Below, one piece after another: positions 50,301 through 59,300 of a DNA stretch of 64,000 bases; within the stretch, counting starts at the first letter, position 1; the number at the start of each line of letters is the position of its first letter. Location: positions 986,217 through 1,050,216 of the forward strand of contig CALYLW010000135.1 of NCBI GenBank assembly GCA_944989445.1, read 5' to 3'. The position numbers and the translations under genes are program-made. The DNA is from Ampullaceana balthica. Lineage: Eukaryota; Mollusca; Gastropoda; Lymnaeidae. The notes beneath the pieces were generated by a model. The model searched no databases. It was not told the origin of the DNA and saw nothing but the letters and a program-made list of their open reading frames with translations.

Positions 50301-53300
50301 TCATCCTGTGGCAAAAAAGAAAGAAAAGAAAACTTCACCTATACATTTATTTTAATAAACATTTTATTTGAAAACCAAAGAGATTCATAATTAACGTGAT
50401 TATATTTTTTGTTTAATAAAGATATGAATGTTTTATATTGAATGCATTTATAAATATCTATATCTATATATAAATATAGACAGCGGTATGTAAGTTCTCA
50501 AATTATTAACATTATAAAGCTGCAGCCTGTTTCACCCTCATTTTAATAATAAAAAAACATGAACAAAACTATTAATATTATCGATACAAACAAAAAAACT
50601 ACAAAAATTCTTTAATAAAAAATATGTCCCCTAGTATCAAAAGCGGCTCATACAGGTCACAAGCCCCACAGCTTAATCGAGTTTTAACTTCTTATTCAAT
50701 TATTTTGTGATGTACTTTTTACTTCAACTTATCCAAAAAACACACAGGTGCCAAATTAACTGATTCTATTTAGTAAAGTAAATAGTGAATGAGTTAATTA
50801 ATTAATGTATTTTAAATTCTGCATGTATTTTGTGTGTGTATGTTTTTTTTTCATGTTTAAACTAAATGGTAGATAGGACACAATATTGGACTTTAAAACT
50901 TCTTTATGAAATTCAAATTTATTCTTCAAAACAGTTTTTTTGGCATTACTGATGGCAACTGACAATTTACGCACCAGAAAACCTATATGTTATGCATCTC
51001 TGGATTCATTCTCTATTACTTTTTGATACCTTAGTGATCACATCAAAAAAATTAAAAGTTGAGCCCACAGCATGTTTGAATTTGACAGTTTGTGGGGTTA
51101 TCTGAGCCAGAAAACTAAGAACTTAGTGAGTAAGATCACTCTAAACTAAGTATTTATTGATATTTATCAACAATTGTTCAAGCTCTTTAAAAATAAACTC
51201 CTAATCTCAGATTTGGCTGGCTTTACGAAAAATTATTTATATCTCAGACTTATCTTTTTTTATTTTATCTAGTGCATTATGCTTCTTGGCATTTTTGCAT
51301 GTGTACCGTATAATGTCAGATTCAAACATCTGCATGAAGCCCAAAGCTGTCGGTTGTGGAGAAAGAAGGGCGGAGAGCATATTTTTGTAAACCTTATGGG
51401 GATACTAAAATTCATATAAAATTCTCCTATTGGAATTAATTTTTATGAAGCTAACTATGGAAAAAACTGAATTGATTTCTTAATGATGAAAGTAAAAAAA
51501 TAATTAAAATTTAATGTAAATTTCGTATTAATAGTTCATTGAGTACATTTATATAAATTACCGTGTTGCAAGAAATAAGGAAATCAATGAGATGGCATCC
51601 AGCTACACAAATCTTCCTAGAGTGTGGATCATTAATGTCTGTCTTGGAAAAGAGATCATTCTCTGGCTTGTAATAAAACACAAGGCGTTTGATGAATCTG
51701 TTTTTGACAACAAATTTTATGAAAGTCACACATTATTCTTCGTAATAAACATAAATGGGAAAAATATTAGTTCATATAATGAATAGAAAAATTAAATTAA
51801 ATCCTACATTGAAAAATTAAATAAAATCCTACATTGAAAAATAAAATAATAATATGATTGTCTTTTTTATAAACTTTATTTATCCATGAAAGCAATGCAT
51901 AGAAGAAAATCATAAGTCATGTCAAATTTATCTTTAATGATATCAAACCAAAAACCCGCACATTGAAAAAAATATTTTACCTGTGGTGATTTTGATCATC
52001 TAATTTTTTAAGCTTTTCATCTGGCCACTGAAAAAAGTGAACATAAATTATTATAAATTCAGTGTTTATTTAAAATTATGTCTCATTTTCCCACACATAA
52101 GTCTATGTATGAATTCAGCTGCCCTCTTATTAAGTATTAAAATATTCTTAACAGTAATATAATTTTGTATACATATATAAATATATATACAGTGGAAGCC
52201 AGTTATCTTGACCTGGGTTAAATCTCCAATTAAATGGAAAGTTTTTAAGTGAGACAGCCAAAGTCACTCATTGTCTTGGCAATTTCTCATCAGTTAAATA
52301 GTTTCTTATAATTTGATTCTTTTCCCCCTCAATTTCCACAAATTCACATTTGAAAAAAACAAATTTCAAATTTACCTGCTTATGGTAAACTTGAAGCTAG
52401 TTGCTTTAATCATTATTTGAAACTCCCCAAAGACAATATTTTCCAATAATTTATTGTTTTAACATTCAGAAATGTAGATTTCAAATTAACTTCCTGTCAG
52501 AAATTTAAAACTAGAACTTAAATGAAAAAAAAGCCAATAAATAAATGACTTCAGCTTTGCAAAGAATATAAAAACACTGGCTCATTGCCATATTAGAAAG
52601 ATTGTTTGGCTCTAACATCATCATATGATAGTTAACAAAGTATCCTTCTTTTATTCCATTTCGAAAGTGTTGCATTATTTCACTGTGGATGTGCTCTTCA
52701 GATATGAGGTGAATAAGCTTTATGTTTCTATAATTCTAAAGCCAAATAAATACAACCAAAGAACAAAATACAATGTGTTAAATATGTCATTAAATTTCTA
52801 CCTTAAGTATGGCAGCAATCACAGACCAGTTCCAATCAGAGTTTGTTTTTGTTGTGTTGACCTGGGAATCTCTGATGGCTTGATTGGTCATATCATCACA
52901 AGTCACCTGAAAGTTGAGATATTCATCTAAGTAATTATGCACTGACACATCTTTACCAGTCTAACAAGCTGAGGTTTGCAAAAACAATTAACATTAACTT
53001 TAAAAGCCATATCACCCCAAAGTAACAGTTCAGTGTGGCTTAGCATTCATGATAGAAAATCACAACTGAAGTAAGAATTTTTTTAAATGTTAAGATGCAG
53101 ATAAGAACTTTCAGTCTGGGTTCAATTTTTACCTTTTTAAAATAGTATTCTGATAACTTCTCCCGCCTCAAATACCAGTGTTTACTTGTAACTTCTGACA
53201 TTTTACCAGCATGCTGCAACAACTGGTCTAAAAATATAGAGCAAGGTCTCCGACCACGTTTCATCATTTTGTGAAAACGGGTCAAATACATGACTGCTTG

Positions 53301-56300
53301 ATAGGCCTGGCTAAAAATAAGAGACAAATTACAAGGTCAATATATAGAAAATATTTGATCCTTTTAGTTTAGAATTCTTTAATACCTGCTTAACCCTCTT
53401 GAGACTTTTTAAGACTACCGAAGACACAATAAAGATGGAGTCCTTTAAACAACCCCATGATATTTTGCCTCATGAGCCCTGAATTCCGGATAATCCAGAA
53501 AAGTGGCATCCCTGCTTGTTTTCGTCATCTGAGTTACAAAGCATTTTGATAACTGACATCTTGAGTCTAATTCTTTAATTATCAAAGGTTTGGAAACTAG
53601 ACCCATCTTAGGAGTAGACAATGTAGTTTGACATGGCTAAACAGATTGCCACACTGAATTTCATCCCATCTCGCCAGTTACATGGCTGATTCCATCGAGT
53701 ACCAAGAATGCCAATCTCAAGTATTTTTTGGGTCGATAAATCACTTTAGTTCTTTCCCACCAGTCAAGCATGAGGCCAATAGTTCATCTCTAAAGTGTTA
53801 CGGTTATATTCATTAAACTAAGGTCAAAATCACTTACTGTCTCTTGTCTTTATTTGTCTCACTTGAGGATGCAAGAGATATAAGAGAGGGAAGACATTCA
53901 TGATGATGCATGCACTCTTGGGGGAGAAGACTGTTGGCCTATATGTGAACAGAACAAATCTTTGCTTAGTTCTCACTATGTACAATTAATGAAAAGAAAT
54001 GTATAGCTCTTTCCATATTATGACTTTCTATTTATATTACATAGAAGATATTTCTTACCATGTGAAGCAATTCTCCCAACAATAGAACAACTCTATTAAA
54101 TAAAGCACCAGTACTTGTGATTACAACTTCAATCAAGGCCTGATAGAAAAATGTAACATTTGTCATGAGAATTATTATTATATTATGTCAATTAATTATT
54201 TTGTTTCTCACCAACAGGACATACTTTTTAACATTAGAAATGCTTCCCTTTTTTACATTTCAAAAAGGCAGTTTATTGTTAGTAACATGTAAACATTATC
54301 TTACCTCACATAGTCCAGCTGTGAAAAATGCAGACAACAATAGGGCTAAATGATTCTCTATTAAATTTGGCCTAAAAGAAGGAATAAGACAGGATAGCAT
54401 TGAAATAAACATTTATAAATATTTATTTTAAAAAATACATTTTTCAAAAAAGATAAATATATACAAGTAGACTCTATTCATACCAAAAAATATTTAACTT
54501 CATGAATAATAAACAAGCATTTTTTTTTACAGAATATAGAACCCTATCATCACAGTAATGGCCTGCCTCATCACTTCCTTCCACTCAGATCCAAATGATA
54601 CTTTTTAAAACCCTGTGTTACCTGCTAATGTAGAAATTGTCCAGATTCTATATATAGAACGTAACTCTACTAACTTAGTTAAGGGTCCTTGTCTAAAGAG
54701 GTATGCTACAATATGAAATGCCCATTAAAAAAAAGTTATTTATTTAAATATTTTAAACTGCAAAAATACCTTGTTTGAGATATGTGTGGGAGAATAGAAC
54801 GACCCTCTTCTGCTACAAAGTCTTCTGTAAGTTTCCAGACATCTTTCATTTCACTGGGATCTGAGGGTAGATTTATATCCACATGAGATTGTTTTATGAA
54901 CCAGCTAATTTGATAGGTATCTTAAAATCTAAATGTATAGTGCACGACTGCTTCATCATCTTACCGGGATTACAAGATTATAAGTAAGTGATGAAAGCCC
55001 ATTAAAGATATGCCAAAAAATGCTAATTGTTAAATAAAAGTCCAAATTTGTTTTTGCTCACCAACACTTGAAAAGGCAGATGCAAAGTCCTCTGCCCAAA
55101 CTGGCAGTGACAGACGGAATAAGTCAGAGATCACTTCTAAAACATATTTCTGTAATAATAAAATTAAATAATGTTATATAAATATAACAAATTGTTACTT
55201 AATAAGAGGAGACTATAATAAAATATTATTTTTCTTTGATAATCTTCCATATTGGAAGTGGGGGAAAAAATATTATGTACAGTGCCATATAAAAATGTAA
55301 CAGTTAATGACATAAAAAAAGTATTAAAAAAAGAGAACACCATTCCTTACCACAAGAATAAAAAGAAGATAAAACAAGAGAGAGACAGAGAGAGAGACAG
55401 AGAGAGAGAGACGGTGTAAACAGCCAAAATGGCATATGTACTGAGACTGAGCGTGTTCCTCGGCCTAAAACCACAACAAAGCCGCGCGCCCGAAACATTA
55501 AAAAAATTAACAGTTAATGAGAAAAAAACATTGCCTTACCACATGAGAAAAAAGTGTTTAAAAAAAACACAAAAAGGTTTGGCTAATGAATGATTTTTAA
55601 GCTTTAAAAAAAAATTGCTTAATTGCCAAGGCATAGTAGAAGAGCTTAACACACAGTTTGGCGGTGACGTCGAAATGCCTTTGATGTGAACAACGGTCAA
55701 GGCCCCCAGTGTTACCATTACTAATATAAGAGTAATTTGATAGATGTAAAAAAGATATCTTAAATAGGATGGTAAACCAGTCCTCAAATTGGCGTTCAGT
55801 CTTTTACCAACAGTTTTCCATGCGAAGTACCTACACATCAAACGCATTTTAATTAAATTACCATAATGATAACAAATCTAAAATACAAAATACACAAACA
55901 AATTGTGCAATGAAAACAATAAATTTGAGCTTTATTTTTAAACTAACACGACAGATATCTATATGATATATTGATATCAAATCTATGTTTTTAAAATATA
56001 TTATTTGGTGTGTGTTGGAAGAGGGGTACGGCGAGTATAGCCCTAACTCTATATTTGAAAAGAAAAAGTAGTGAGTCATCTTGTGCACACAAAAATACAG
56101 TAATACCAGCGATAAGAAGATTGAACAATAATATGGCATCTTTTTTAAAAAAAACATACTATCACCACTAGGTCCGTTGCCGTGAGATTACCCGGGTAGT
56201 AAAATTCTGCCCGGGTACCCGTGAAAACGTGGCTCCAATGTCTATATTAACCAAACCTCGGCTCGCATGCGGCTTTTAGTGTTAATTAACGGCTCGCGAA

Positions 56301-59300
56301 ACAATTTATCAAATGAATTTTTTTTCAAATAAATGCTGTGAAATACATCTAAGGAGAACTATCTGTCAAGAGGAAATACAATACCAAAGCTTTGTGACGT
56401 CATATTGGAGGGGGCTCTAAGTTTTTGTGACAACCTGTGACGGAGAGGAGGGGGGGGGTAAAAACAATCGGCCAAAATCGCTCGATGTCATTTATGTACG
56501 GCCCCTAAGACGTCGGCCGTGTAGCTACTGTGTGAAATGAAGTGCATGGAAGGTGGCTAGGTAGCATTGTATAGCAGTTATGACGGAGAAAATTATGCCA
56601 TGTTTCGATCGGGTAACCCGGGTACCCGTTCGAAATTTGTACGGGTACCCGGGCAGCATTTTCAACAATATTGACAGCCCTAATCACCACTGTTTACACC
56701 ATAAGTTCAAGATTTTTTTGATTATCATTATTTCTTGTTTTGAGTTTGCCGAATTGAAGGCATAACACATGAGAGAGATAAACGCGAGAGTAGTAAACAC
56801 GATGTCACCAATGGATGAGGCATGGTTAAATTTGTTACATTCTCTTGTGGGTTTTTTGAAATAAAAGAAAAATACCTTGCTAACAGGGGGTTTAATCTGT
56901 ATTTTTTATGAACGGTCAATCAGTCCTCAAAAACGAGGGGTCTTAAAAACCTCAATCTTAAAGGTTATAAAACATTTAGTAATACAAGAAGTTTTCTGGA
57001 ATTTTAAAATACATTTTTTTTTAAAATTCTAAGAGATTTCCTGAACATTTTGATTTTAACTTAATATTGTTATTTATAAATATGACCTACCCTAATTTCT
57101 ACATAAGGAAGATAAAGTATTCCTATTAGGGACTGCATACCAGATCCTTCTGGATGACACAGACGTATTAGACCTGTAAATGAAAATAATCAGGATATTT
57201 CAAGACAAGATTATAGTCCCACAAAAATTAAAGAAAGAATGAATTACCCACAGGAAAGGAAGAGGTAAATACAAGTTTTAAATTAAAGTTTTTCAATTTT
57301 GCAGAAATTTAAAATCTAATTCATATTTTGGATAGAAATAAAATTATTTTAAGAAGGTAAAAATAAATCTTATTATTTATTTAATAAATAAAAAGTAACC
57401 TAGTTAAATACCTGGCCAAGATCTCATGACAGTTATCACAGCCATTTTGCTAGCAATAAATCTGGAGTCCCTCTCATCACTAAAAAATGGTTAAAAATTA
57501 ATGCATTGTTTTCTTAGCACAGCAGGGCAAATTGAGCATGTTTTTCTACAAAATTATAATATCGTTTTATTAAAACTAAATTGTGCTAAATCATCTATTT
57601 CCTCTTAAACTTATATGGATCTAAATAAATGTATCTACTTTTTTTATTTATGATGTTAAATTTTTTCAAACCTTCTTCCATCTTCCACACTGTAACGGAA
57701 ATGACTGTCAGTAAATGGAGCCAACAGACGCTGCAATACAAGTTTTTCATCAGTTTGACATCATTTTCAGATAAATTTTTCCCTATATTTATGAATGTAA
57801 CTTTATCATGATATTATTCTAATAAAGTGTCCATCCCTACATTCCACTGACCTCTAGATCCACCTGTGGACGGATGAAGTGTCGGGTATGAGGATGATTG
57901 AGCAGATAGATGATAGTGGAAGTTAATGCTTCGTTAAGTCTTGGATACTGGTGGCAGTCCAGTATATTCCAGATGACTGTCTGTATACCTCCACATTTAG
58001 ACACCAGATCAACATTGGAAAAAGCTTTAAAACATAATTTTTGTAATTCCATAAGATCATTATGGTAAATTCAAAAATGATTCCCTATCTAACCAGTTTA
58101 TGAGTAATGAATGAAAACATGAAACTTCTTGCAAAGTGCTATTACCATTTTTCTGATCAAATTTTGAAACTAGGTGACTGTTAAAACCTTAAACAATTAT
58201 TTGGTTTCTGATTATTGCATGACAGCATTACACATCCCTTACACAAATAAGGGAGATATGTTTTAGTATTTAATATTTATTTTATAGTCAGCCAAAGAAA
58301 TTCAACTGTATTCCTTATGGAGATGGTAAATTCCTCATCAATGTCAAACAAATTTTAAAACAGGAAACAAACCTAGTTCACATATAGTCTCTAGTGACAC
58401 TCTGACCATCCTGTCTCTCTCACTAGCTCCATCATTGCCGATAGCCACTAACACATACAGCAATGACTTTGGAAATTTCAAAGGTGCAGATTTAATGATT
58501 TGCCTGATTAGTTTTATTGCATGGATTCGTTCAATTTCATTATCAAGACTAACATCAAGACATCTGGGGATCAAACATAGATTAATAATATTTTTGAATC
58601 CAGTATTATTTGTACTTAAGTTATCTTGGTAATAATTATCCAAGCTAATTGCTTTATTAAATATCAATTTTCCAAACTTATCTTCCCATTAATTTTAAGA
58701 TAATAATCATGTAAAAAATTCAATCATGCTCATTTCAACACCAAAAACTATTGTAAATAATTAGATTATACATGAATCCTTATGTCACATTCATTCAATT
58801 ACATCATAATACCTTAAAATATTAACAGGGGAGCAATATGTTATAAGGTGTTTTTATTTAGCTGTTATTGATGTATCAAATATTTTTACATGCACTTTGT
58901 TTTAGTATATTTACCTAGCAACTAAAAAATCAAAATGTAATAGCAAAAATGTGTCCAAAGTTTCTTCATAAGGCAAGAGGTAACGAATAACCCTTAAAGA
59001 TGCTGTTCGAACTTGCTTTGCGTCATTCAAAAGAGTGATTTCCAGGCTGCAGAATAATACAAATATTAAATCAAGGGAAATAACTTTTTATGGTGACAAC
59101 AAATGTACAATACCATGATGTATGGGTGAATTAAATTATTTTACATTTGTTTTAATGTAAGTCCACTAGCCTTTCACTCAGTGAGCATTATTATGAACTA
59201 CTTTGTTAAAAAATACTTTATTGACACAATTACATTCTTGTTTTATATAATGAAATAACTTTTTAATAAAGCTATTTTATCAATAAAAATAGTCTAATGC

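Noticed and set aside
51592..51786. Plus-strand frame opposite Rictor exon 18
   Set aside because: Antisense shadow of the conserved exon.
55536..55847. 103-codon minus frame between Rictor exons 9 and 10
   Set aside because: Does not match Rictor, lacks phase-compatible splice sites, and exons 9 and 10 already join in frame.
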